Assembly (NCBI GenBank): GCA_032622095.1
Contig: CP136066.1
Coordinates: 42,611,835-42,675,834, forward strand
Reading direction: 5' to 3'
DNA length: 64,000 bases
Origin: Siphonodentalium dalli
Lineage: Eukaryota; Mollusca; Scaphopoda; Gadilida; Siphonodentaliidae
Below, one piece after another: positions 1 to 12,000 of the stretch. The position numbers and the translations under genes were made by a program. Positions within the stretch are counted from its first letter, which is position 1. Each line of letters starts with the position of its first letter. Under the pieces are notes generated by a model. It saw only the letters and a program-made list of their open reading frames with translations. It did no database searches and was not told the origin of the DNA.

Positions 1-132
1 GAATACTTGGTGATAGTTTTGAGTTATAACATGCCCCTAAGGTTTTATCCAGTTTGTTTTTAAATTCGCTATAGCATGCTTAAGCTTACCCAAAAAAAAT
101 TCAACCCAAATTTTTTTTTATTTTTTATTTTT

Positions 133-198
133 TAGGGCCGATTTTACACACCGTAAATTAGGGCCGATGAGATCGGCCCGTGGCACTCAAAGGGTTAA
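133..198. mobile_element. P4 right end at window start
   Basis: Same right end as 19141-19371, including GGGCCGATGAGATCGGCCC and GGCACTCAAAGGGTTAA. The left part is unclear or outside the window. Confidence 0.6.
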
Positions 199-261
199 AT
201 ATCCTGCACCAGTGCATTCTCTTATATATGCGAGTCTACCATAGAGAAATTTACTTTGCAT

Positions 262-580
262 GCAAATGGCGTGTCAGTTATTTGCAGAATGAGGTCATCA
301 TAGGGTGAATTTAGTGACGCTGTCCCACAGAATCAACAAATTCACCATCTGGGGACCCCATTGTGCTTAGGCCTCATCTTCTGGGAAGTATCTATTGTCT
401 CAAATTAAAAATTTTTTAGTTACTTTTCCCCTCATGGGAAATTTATATACCCCTTAATTTGCAGAAGATAAAATGCATAATCGAGGTGATTAATGGGTGA
501 ACATCACCAACTTCCACTGGGGAAATTCAATCATGTCCTAGGTCTCCAATAGCAGTTGAAGCCTAAGAAGAAGAAATGAT
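262..580. mobile_element. hAT-like MITE family B, half element
   Basis: ATTTGCAGAATGAGGTC, a GGTGAATTTAGTGACGC/ TTCACC inverted pair, then the internal ATAATCGAGGTGATTAATGG segment. Confidence 0.65.
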
Positions 581-1083
581 TTTAGTTTGAGAGTATATTG
601 AAGGGTATAGTGTGGTGGTCGATTGAAACAGTGTGCGACCCCTTCGTGGTTCACACAAAATGTGTGCCAATGGCCACAGCGATATACCCCTTAATATTAA
701 AACTCACTCAAACTACATCATTACTCAAATTTATAAAGCTGCTTCATTACTTCTTTCTATAAACTCAGCTAATTTTCTTCATATGAAATCTGCTTGCAGT
801 TTGGACATTATACCATGCTGCACCAAGTCAGGCCTTAAATCCATCCATTTTCGCGAGTATCAAAGTTGATTCATAAGTTTGATGGTACGAGAATCAAAAT
901 TGAATCATGTTATGCCACATGTTGGGTGGGAGTGGTATATGGAGTATAACTCATTCCATATTAGAGGTGGTTCGAAGGGCATCCTCCGGAAAGTTTTTGA
1001 AAATTCAATGCAATGAGAGCTAGTCTTGTGACTTCATTTTATCTTTTCTCAGAGATAAATTTGGTCAATTTCTCACAGAAATA
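581..1083. other. No gene seen
   Basis: AT-rich. A 78-codon frame at 633-869 has no recognisable content. No repeat structure beyond the flanking elements. Confidence 0.5.
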
Positions 1084-1521
1084 TGTGACCCGCCATATCA
1101 AATCCAGTTGTAAGATTTTTTACCCTGTGCCAATGCATTCTCTTATATATGCGAGTCGACCATAGGTCGCCTCGCATATATAAGAGAATGCATTGGCCTA
1201 ACAATTTTTTACACTTTTAATAATTTGTTCTTGTATTCTTTAACAATTTTATAATTTCACCCATACAGAGCCCCAGACAAACATGAGCAGACGACACTCC
1301 TCTATATGCTTCTATATATGTGTGGGGCTCCCTTCAGGGTAATGGATGTTTTTTATTTTATGTCCTAAAAATTGTAAGAAACATTTATTTTTTTTAAATG
1401 ATTAGGCCAATGCATGCTCTTATATATGCGACCTATGGTCGACTCGCATATATAAGAGAATGCATTGGCACAGGGTAAAAAAAATCCCGACTTACGACTG
1501 GATTTGATATGGCGGGTCACA
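1084..1521. mobile_element. MITE with TGTGACCC ends, TA target duplication
   Basis: Ends TGTGACCCGCCATATCAAAT and its inverse, flanked by TA. Inside are two facing copies of the shared GCATTCTCTTATATATGCGA hairpin. Confidence 0.82.
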
Positions 1522-1890
1522 TATCTTACTTTAAGATCTTTAAAAAGTTACCCTCTCCCTGTATCTTCAGTCAAGTGAGTTGATGTGACAGGAATGCAGA
1601 ATTGCAATATTTATTGTACATACATACGTATAGCTTTCAATATTGAAAGATTTACTGTTAGCCGAATAAAAGAAATACCCTGCAGTTAACCCATGATATG
1701 ACTATCTATCTTTCTATAACAAATCAGAGATATACATATATATGCAAGAATCATTGTTGATTCTCATGTTTCACTTTACGAGAATCATTTGCGAGAATCG
1801 ATTCTGATTCACTAACAAATTATAATCCCTGCCAAGTTAGCCCAATTTTCTACCTGTGAAATATCCATCGATTAGTTTATGGCCGGCCGC

Positions 1891-2353
1891 CAAGCCTGAG
1901 TTTAGTGTGCCTGTCATTTGCAGAATGAGGTCCCCAGAGGGTGAATTTAGTGACGATATCCCGCATAGCAGGCTAGCATCACCAAATTCACCCTCTGGGG
2001 ATCTCATTCTGCATGGCCTCATATGCTATGGGAGACATAGAATCAAATTGAAGTAAGTTCCCAAATGGTGAATATTGTGATGTTCACGAATTGGGAACCT
2101 GGATTATGCAATGTGTCATCTGCCACTTAGGGAATATAGAAAAACTAAACTAATAAAGAAATAGAATCTATGTGACGAGTTTCTATAGATATTTCATAAT
2201 AAAGAAACTTTGCAGAGAAGATGAGGCCTAAGCAGAATGAGGTCCCCATTGGGTGAATTTGGTGATGCTAGCCTGCTATGTGGGATAGCATCACTAAATT
2301 CACCCTCTGACGATGTCATTCTGCAAATGGCAGGCACACAATAATCAGACTTG
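1891..2353. mobile_element. hAT-like MITE family B, full length
   Basis: Ends CAAGCCTGAGTTTAGTGTGC and the inverse; two inner hairpins face each other. Flanks share an 8-bp ATGGCCGC, the left copy extended by 4 bp. An 8-bp target duplication is the hAT norm. Confidence 0.8.
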
Positions 2354-2694
2354 ATGGCCGCCCACTTTGAAAAACAGGCTCACTTAATCTACATGTATAT
2401 TGCCTTTAGTCATTTAGGTTAACAAGATGTGACATCGGTTCGTGTTATGATGTGTTTTATTGGGATGTGAATACATGGCATGACCCAATTGACAGTTGAC
2501 CAATCACCAAACAGGATTTAGTGTAATACACACAGGCTACGCAAATATTACTCTTTAAATTCTACCAATGTTGTAAAAATATCAAGTTGCAGTAAGCGCA
2601 CGTAGTGACATGTTCTATAAATGTTCTCCTATCCTTGAATTATATACACATGGATCATGCTAGACAAAGATATCATCTAAACAGAAGACAGCTA

Positions 2695-2907
2695 CAGTAA
2701 TGCCCTAAATAATCAACTCTTTAACCACAGCAGAATTATGGGTAATTTTTCAGGATGTAGTCGGAAATATGGCTTGTTGACATTCATCGGAAAGTTCTCA
2801 CTGAGAGCTTTCCAATGAATAGCAACAAGCCATATTTCCGACTAAATCCTGAAAAATTACCCATATTTCTGCTGTGGTAAAGGAGTTGATTATTTAGGGC
2901 ATTAATG
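2695..2907. mobile_element. Full-length palindromic MITE, family C, abutting an MTR donor
   Basis: TA-flanked. Begins CAGTAATGCCCTAAATAATC; contains GGAAATATGGCTTGTTG and its inverse; ends 7 bp from the MTR exon at 2915. Confidence 0.85.
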
Positions 2908-2914
2908 TACTTAC

Positions 2915-3021
2915 CTTGGAGTTAGCTGTATCAAATATTGTTTCTATTAGAAGAATGTCAGCTCCACCATCAAGTAAACCTCTTGCTTGCTCTATATAGG
3001 CCTCTACAAGCTCATCAAAAG
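2915..3021 (-). CDS. MTR: MTR exon ([12 protein letters not shown]...[11 protein letters not shown])
   Basis: Acceptor TTTTTTCAG, donor AAG|GTAAGT, 107 nt, phase 0 end. Aligns almost fully with human MTR. The acceptor edge is amplified (2999-3206), and the intron side of the donor meets a palindromic MITE only 7 nt into the intron. Confidence 0.93.
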
Positions 3022-6000
3022 CTGAAAAAAATGATCGATATATTTAAATAGGCCTCTAGACGCTCATCAAAAGCTGAAATAAATTATGGATATATTTAAA
3101 TAGGCCTCTAGACGCTCATCAAAAGCTGAAATAAATTATTGATATAATTAAATAGGCCTCTAGACGCTCATCAAAAGCTGAAATAAATGATGGATATAAT
3201 TACATACACTTAGGCGAAAGAAAAAAAAGTTACTTGATTCTCGTTCAAGTTTTCTGGAAAATCAGTGAGAAATCGAGGGTTTTATTCATATTTTTAATTT
3301 TTTTCTGCCCGTAGTCAGCATGGATTATGATACCTTCCATTGTCTAGTAATAGTCAGAAAATATAGAGCGAACTTTGTTATGCATATAAACTCATTTAAT
3401 CTGATATAAAAAAAACATTCTACTATTGTATATGACCGAGGGATTACCTATAATGTTATAATGCCTTTGACTATTCACAATTGTTTATTGTTGTCAATAA
3501 ACTGACACCTCTCCATTATAACATGTGATCCTAACCAGTGCCTTTCAATTGTTCTGGAGTTACAACAAGAGATGGACTGTCGTCCGGTGCATACCCCCTT
3601 GTGGCATACCGCCTAGTTTGGTTATATCTATAACTTATGACTGCTATACTCAGACAGATGGACCCAAAAATCAACATTTTCATATAAACAAAGATGAATA
3701 ACTATAGAACCCGAACAAAACAATGGAACACTCCTTTTAATGTCCTCATAGTAGTGAACATCCATACCAAATTTCATTGAGATCCCAATACAACTGTTGA
3801 AGTTACGACATGAACAGACACCAGGCAGACCAAAAAGCCAACATTTCCAGATAAACAAAGATGAATAACTCTAGAACGGAAAATCTTAACAAAACGGTGT
3901 AACCCTCTATTTAATGTCCTCATAGTAGTGAACATCCATACCTAATTTCATTGAGATCCGAGCACTACTGTTCAAGTTATGACATGAACAGACATCGGAC
4001 GGAAGTCAAAATTCACTAGTGACATTACCATTTTTAACTAAAGGTGTGACTGTCCCAATGGTATTAAAAATACCCCCAATGTTTTTAAAACACTAAGATG
4101 TTTCACATGTCAGTAACCATTTAGTTAAAATAATAAAATAACAGATTCCCATTGCAGGTGCACAACCCTAACCCTAATCCTAAACCAATTGACCGCAAAA
4201 AGGTAGGAATAAAAGCTCGGACAAAATTATGCATGTTGCGAAAATGTTCTAAGTCGAAAAAGGGGGATAACTCCACCAAAAAAAGACGGACAAATGTCAT
4301 AATCACAGGTGCACATGTTCCCATGGTACTAAATATCTGTGCCAAGTTTTAAAAAACATTGACCTCAAATTGTAGTAATAAAAGCTCGGACAAAATTATA
4401 CATGTTGCGAAACGTTCCCACGGTAGTTGATGTCTATGCCACGTTTCATGGAAAATGATTAAAAAATGACTGAGAAAAACTCTGGACAAATTTGTGTCCA
4501 TGGACGACGAACGGATGACAGACAACAGACAAGCTGATTCAAGTATACCCCCCCCCCACAACTTCATTGCGAGGGTATAATTAACGGCGTTTTCAATGGA
4601 AATCGTGCATAGGAGTGTATTATAAGTAATAATCTCAGTTTGATAATATTATTCCAAGCCTGAGTTTAGTGTGCCTGTCATTTGCAGATTGATGTCTCCA
4701 GAGGGTGAATTTATTGATGCTAGCCCACTATGCAGGGTAGCATCACTAAATTAACCCTCGGCAAATGACAGACACTATAATCAGTCTTGTATGATTCCAG
4801 TTTAAAGGCATCATGCTGAATCACAAACTGTTTATAAATCTATTTGCGAATTATAAGTATTAAGTTTGTGATTCGGCAGATGCCTTTAAACTGTAATTAC
4901 ATTAGGAAACCAACATTATACCTTAACACTTCCATGACTGGAGTTTCCTAAAACTTGCGAAAATCCTGTGCCAATGCATTCTCTTATTTATGCCTCATTG
5001 GGAGCCTTGCATTATCGCACATATATTAAAGAATACATTGGCCTAACTATAATTATCTTGACCTTGTAAGCTAGTGACTGAAATTTGCGAAAACCCTGTG
5101 CCAATACATTCTCTTATATATGCGAGTCTTAAATATTTTACATAATTCAAACATATCTCTCATATTGTGAGGGTAAACATGTGTTGTTATAATACTATAG
5201 CATATATTTGTAATAAAGGATAAATATGTTTTCCTTCAAATTGATAGTTAGAAATTGAGAATTTTTTTTAAATTCCCGAATAGGGCACCTCCTTAAATCA
5301 TGTAATAAACATACTGATGTTTCTGAAATCTGGTCGCTCAACAGACGGTGATATAGACAGTGTTCTGTTGGTTGGTCCAAGTGATCCAGATACATATCTT
5401 GGGATTCCTGAAAAAGAAAGGCATGGAGTGAGTAAGCACATCAGAGAATATGGATACATTAAATAATGATATTCTACATCAAATAAATTTGAACCAGTAT
5501 CACATTGCCCACAAATGGAGGCATCAGACCTGAGAATATGGTGCTGGACATTCTCATATTGAGGTCCCGAGAAGGTGAATTTAGTGACGCACAGCAAGCT
5601 AGCATCGTTAAATTTACCTCGGAGGACCTCATTCACTTAGGCCTCATCTCTCTGGAAAGTATCTTTATTATCAAATTAACAAGTTTTTTTAGTTTCTTTC
5701 AAACTTTCTTTTTCTTTTTTTAGTTTATTTTTTCTACATCCCCAAATTGGCAGACGACACAATCGAGGTGCCCAATGGGTGCACAATCTTCACCATCTGG
5801 GAACTTAAATCTGAGTCAATGTCTCCCGTAGCAGATGAGACCAAGCAGAGTGAGGTCCACAGAGGTTGAATTTAGTGACACCGGCCCGCTGTGCAGGGTA
5901 ACTTCACTAAATTCACCCTCTGTGGACCTCATTCTGCAAATGTCAAGCACCAAATTCTCAGGCCTGAATGCACTTAATTCTTTTTTAACTTACTTTTTAC

Positions 6001-9000
6001 CGTTTTCAATAAAAATTTTATGCATTGCATTTATCAGTTAGGTCTGGCGATGTCATTATTTTTGCTGATTTCATTCATATTTGTAATAGGTGTCTTTAAC
6101 AACAATATCTTGATCAAAGTTCGAAAATTAGGTTTGTCCAATATTTTTACCTGACTTCTGGCCTTTATTTTGTATGATTTTTTATAAATTTTAAGACCAT
6201 TAGAGCGATAACTTGAATAAACATCTACCGATTCTATTCATAATTGGTATATGAATCTTTCGCATCAATATCTCGATAGAGTTCGAAAACAGGTTTGTCA
6301 GATTGTTTTTACTGGACTTATGGCCCTTAGTTTGTTGATTTTTTTATTAATGTTAGTGTGATAACTTGAACAAATGTAAACCAATTCCATTCATATTTGG
6401 TATAAATACTTCGCTTAAATCAGCATAATTGCATGCACCAACTAATAACAATGGGTAAAATATTCCTTATATGGTCAGTCACCTTCAAAAATTCTTTGGT
6501 AATGATGAAAAATTATCAAGTCTGAAATTTAATGAGTCCGAAATTTGAGAATGAGGTCCCCAGAGGGTGAATTCACCCTCTGCGGACATCACTCTGCTCA
6601 TGCCTCATCTTCTGGGAAGTATCTATAGCCTCAAATTAACAATGTTTTTAGTCACTTTTCCTTTCTGTTCAGTTTCTATATCCCATAATTTGCAAAGATA
6701 AATTGCATGATCGAGGTGACTGATGGGTGAACATCAACACCAACAACAACTGGGGAACTGATCCTAGGTCTCCCATAGCAATTGAGACCAGAGCAGAATG
6801 AGGTTCCAAGAGGGTGAATTTGGTGATGCTAGCCCACCATGCTTGAATAGTATCTTACCAGTTATTATAGCCTCAAATTAACATTGTTTTTAGTTACTTT
6901 TCCTTTCTGTTCAGTTTCTATATCCCCTAATTTGCAGAAGATAATTGCATGATCGAATTGACTGATGGGTGAACATCACCAATTTTAACTGGAGAACTTC
7001 AATCTGATCCTAGGCCTCCCAAAGCAGTTGAGGCCTAAGCAGAATGAGGTTCGAAGAGGGTGAATTTGGTATTGCTAGCCCGCCATGCTGGGTAGCATCA
7101 CTAAATTCACCCTCTGGGGACCTCATTCTGAATATGTCAGACACACTATATCCATGCTTGAATAGTATCTTACCAGTACTCTTCTCAACATCAATACATG
7201 CTCTCTTTGCAATTTTCGCAGACTCAACATTCAGCCTGCGGACCTGTAATACCAGAACATTGTTAATTAGATTCAACTTCCATATATGGAATTAAGAAAG
7301 AGCATTCATTGAAATTCTGCAAGTTAGGTTCATACAATGTAGTATTTTATCATCGAATGTCATAACCGAGCACAGGCCATTTGAATGCGACGTTTGTTTT
7401 GATGCGTTCAATGTTCTCCAGAACTGCGCATCGTTATTCTTCGCGTGCAATTCAAGACGCAATTTAAATTGACAATTGATTGGAAAGGTACCTTTGTTTT
7501 ATAGGAACTATAAACAAAGGTTTTGTGATTTGAAAAATAAATGTTTTTTGAAGATATCATTCCAATACTAAAATAAAGATAATTTCAAACCACTGAGAGT
7601 TTGGGTACAATTGCCATTAAAACAAGGTAAATTGGTGAACATACGCTCAGTGTCAGACTGACATATTGAGTCGATTGTATTCCCGTCGACTTGCCATTTC
7701 TCGGAAGCATGAGGGCTTCCCCTAAATTACGTTACACTGTGTTATGTTAATCATTTCATGATGGGAGATGTGCTGGTACAGCATTAAAGATCCTGTGCCA
7801 GCACATTCTCTTATATATGCGAGTCTCCCATAGGGAGCCTTACATATATAAGAGAATGCATTAGCTTACAAGGTCAAGGTAAATATTGATAGGCCAGTGT
7901 ATTATTTTATATATATTCGAGGTTCCCTATGGTAGACTCGCATATATATGCATAAGAGAATCTAATGGCACAAATGGCAAAATTTCAGGAAGCTGCAGTC
8001 ATAGAAGGGTTAATCCTTTTGAATGGACACTTTTGTCTTGGAGCTAGTAACAGTGAGTTCTGATTGGCACAAGTGTCTCAGATTCAGTAAATATAAAGTC
8101 TATGACAGGCATCAGATCTAGTATTCACATTACATTGTATATAACATGTACATGTATGTGGGTCTGAATCTTCCTGAGACTGGTGCCAACTGTATGACTA
8201 GACTTTCTTTTTTTCAAATTGTGAAATTTTGCTAATGCACAGCTACCGGTAGCTGCTTGGATCAAAATTGCAGAAGACGACTTCTAAGAAACAAGACCAT
8301 TGGAACACTTAATTAACTTGTTAAAGCCCTATTGAATTGTTGATACAAAATGCATATTCACTAAATATATTGCACATCTTCATTGTGTCGAGAAAGGGTT
8401 AATACATGTAACTCTAAAATAAAAAACATAAAACATTTCTATGTCGAAAATTAGCAATAATTCCACCAAAATGACACCGACTGAACTCAAAATCGCAGGT
8501 TCCCATGCTGGTTAACATCTGTGCCAAATTAAAAAAAATTTAGTGGAAAATGACAGACTCGGACAAAAGATGCATCCCAGGATGTATGATTCTATGTCGA
8601 AAAAGGGCAATAACTCCACCAAATTGAGTACGATCGAACTCAAAATAATAGGTGCGCATATTCCCATGCTGGTTGATATATGTGCCAAGTTTTTTAAAAA
8701 TTGACCAGAAAATGACAGAATACAGGCTTGGACCAAGTTCCGGACAGACGAAGGTCATTATTATAGTTAACATAAACACCATTGATGGTTACCAATAGAA
8801 AAACTCTTGGTGAGTACCACGGTGACAACAGAATGTCTGGGGACAATAAGCTGTTAATGCACGGAATACTGTAAAACTATTGGCTGTCATACACTTTGCC
8901 AAATTTCTTGATTACTTTCCACTACAGAAATGACAGCAGCGCTGAGTGATGAAAGAATTGTGTATAATTTCTCCAGCAGTATATCCACAAGAGAATTAAC

Positions 9001-12000
9001 ACTTTCTATACTGAATGGATTCTTCCATTGAGTTATCAAAATATATTTGAAACAGTCTATTATTCATTTTAAGGGGTGTTCAGGTAATAATTCCAGACGA
9101 CAGATAGAAAAACAGAGAACACAAGGGCAGAATGATTCATAATCATTGGTGGAAAATGTTCAGATAATAAGTTCAACAAACAACCTGGTCATTTATTGAA
9201 CTTATTATCTGAACATATTCTAAAGGAAAGTACATGTAAGTGGTGGAAAGTCGCAACGACATATCGGGGAACCGAGGAATAATGACAGTGGATTCAATTC
9301 CAGTGCAAATGGTTGCGGGCCTGTCGCTATCTAGGGCAATTTTGAGATGATGTTTCTCTAACTGATGTTGCAGCCCTGGGAATTAAGGAAAATTTGCCTA
9401 GGCAATATTTTTGCCTAGGTGAAAGAGATCGGCCTAGGCAAAAACAGATTTTACCTAGGCGATTTTGCAACAATATTGCTATCTCAAATCAATATGATTC
9501 AATAATAACCTGAAATGCTTAGTTATTTTGGAGAACATTTCCTGGCCACTACTCATCATATATATACATTCCACAAATTATCTCCAAAACTAGTGCCATT
9601 ATGGGTAGCTAGTTAATGGCCCAGTGCCATGGAAACAACTTTAGAACAATATATGTAAAGAGTGATTTAAGGAAGTCATTTTGGCTAAAGAGGTTCTATT
9701 TCTGATAGACACAAATCAATTTTAGTAACCCAATGAACTTGTTTTACCTAGGCAATATAATTGCCTAGGCAAACTGATTTTGCCTCTGCTTTTACCTAGG
9801 CATTTCCTATTGCCTAGGCTAATTCCCAGGGCTGTGTTGTGTCACAGCGTCAGCAAGGTCACTGGTACTCTGATTGGTTTGTTGTACCCAGTAAAACAAG
9901 AATATGGCTTGTTGTGTGTGTGGACGTACAGTAATGCTCTAATTAATCGACCTCTTAACCAAAGCAGAATTATGGGTAACTTTTCAGGATTTAGTCGGAA
10001 ATATGGCTTGTTGCCATTCATCGGAAAGCTCTCGGGGAGAGCTTTCCGATGATTGGCAACAAGCCATATTTCCAACTAAATCCTGAAAAGTTACCCATAA
10101 TTCTGCTTTGGTTAAGAGGTCGATTAATTAGAGCATTACTGTATATATCTCGCTGCTCTAGTGAAGCACCTGTACATTAAATTTAGCACTGCACATCAGT
10201 TGGGATAATAATATAAATGTCAAAAAGTGCTTATTGCCTCTTGGCCATATATAACAAGAACATTGCTAGGGCGTAGCAAAATACACCCATGGTAATTTCA
10301 ACGAAGGGCCATAATGCTGGTGAAAATTGGCGGGTGAAACCCAAATTCAAACTTGACCTGTATTTTGGGCTAGTAGACGCACATACCAAATTTCATTTAA
10401 TTCACTTTAGACTTACTAAATTTAACATCCAGAAATGAAAATTTAGTGCAAATTTCAACAAAAAGGGCCGTAACTCTGGTGAAAATTGGAGGCCGAATTT
10501 GAATTTGACCTGTATTTTGTGCTAGTAAACCCACATCCCAAATTTCATTCCATAGAATCCATACAGTTCAATTCATTCAGTTACTAAAGTTATCATCCGG
10601 AAACGAAAAAGCGAACGGATGAATGGACAGACAAATCCTGTGATGTTTTTCATAACAGGTGAATAACTTCAAAACTGGCTTATAAAAACTATCCATTACC
10701 AGGTGTTCTGTGCCATAGTCAGATTGAGCTATTCTTGTGCCGCTGAATGTGTTGGTGCCAACAATGTCTGCTCCTGCCTCGAGGTAATCCTAAAACAGAA
10801 CATGAGAATGGTAAGTCAGAAATAGAGACTTCATAATCCTAAAACAGAACATGAGAATGGTAAGTCAGAAATAGAGACTTCATAATCCTAAAACAGAACA
10901 TGAGAATGGTAAGTCAGAAATAGAGACTTCATAATCCTAAAACAGAACATGAGAATGGTAAGTCAGAAATACAGACTTCATAATCCTACAACGGAATATG
11001 TGAACAGTAAAGTCAGAAATACAGACTTCATAATCCTACAACAGAACATGAGAACAGTATGAGAACAGCATGTCCTACAGTGGAACATGTGAACAGTATG
11101 TCAGGCCCATACTGTCTGATCATGATCAAATTCAAGAAATTTTTTCAGGACATTTCGTGAACACAACAAAGATTTTCAAGGACTTCATTCGACAAAACCT
11201 TATTGATTAGGGTTATAAAATAATGAAGACATATCTTTCCAAATCACCATTAGATTGTTAGAATTTGATAATTATATTATGCAACAGTGTACCGATATGT
11301 TTTTCATTATAACACAACCAATATGAATGAAATCTAGCAAAAACATTTTCATATAATTTGAACGTCTTACACATGTATCTACAAACAGGTGTTGTTTGCA
11401 GGCTGGAATCCCATCAAGGCTAATATTCAAGCCACTGTCGATGACACTACCGAAAATATATTTTTCAAGGGTTTCTAAGGACTAATATTAACTCTGATTG
11501 TGTTTGTATAAACGGTGATTTTAAAACAAAATGCTGCGACTAAGAAATCAACACAATCTGAGACATTGAAAACCATTGTTTTTTATGAAAACTGAATTTT
11601 ACCATAAATCCAATAGATTTCCTTGAAAACGATGAAAAAAAAAACTTTATTGTGAAGAGGTTTAGAATATCCTTGGGAGGGAAACCCAAAAACACAATAT
11701 GTTATTCTTTCACCTAACTGAAGAAGAGAAATCCAAAGCCATGAGCTTTCCAATGAATGGCAACAAGCCATATTTCCGTCTAAATCCTGAAAAGTTACCC
11801 ATAATTCTGCTGTGGTTAAGAAGTCGATTACTTAGAGCATTACTGTATGTCCCAAACAAAACATGCTATCACCTTATCGATCTTGTATATAGTATCTGGT
11901 TACCTTATCGATCTTGTATATAGTATCTGGTCACCTTATCGATCTTGTATATAGTATCTGGTTACCTTATGGATCTTGTATATAGTATCTGGTTACCTTA

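Noticed and set aside
7044-7295. Plus-strand frame across a MITE and the MTR exon
   Set aside because: Shadow of the MTR exon on the opposite strand.
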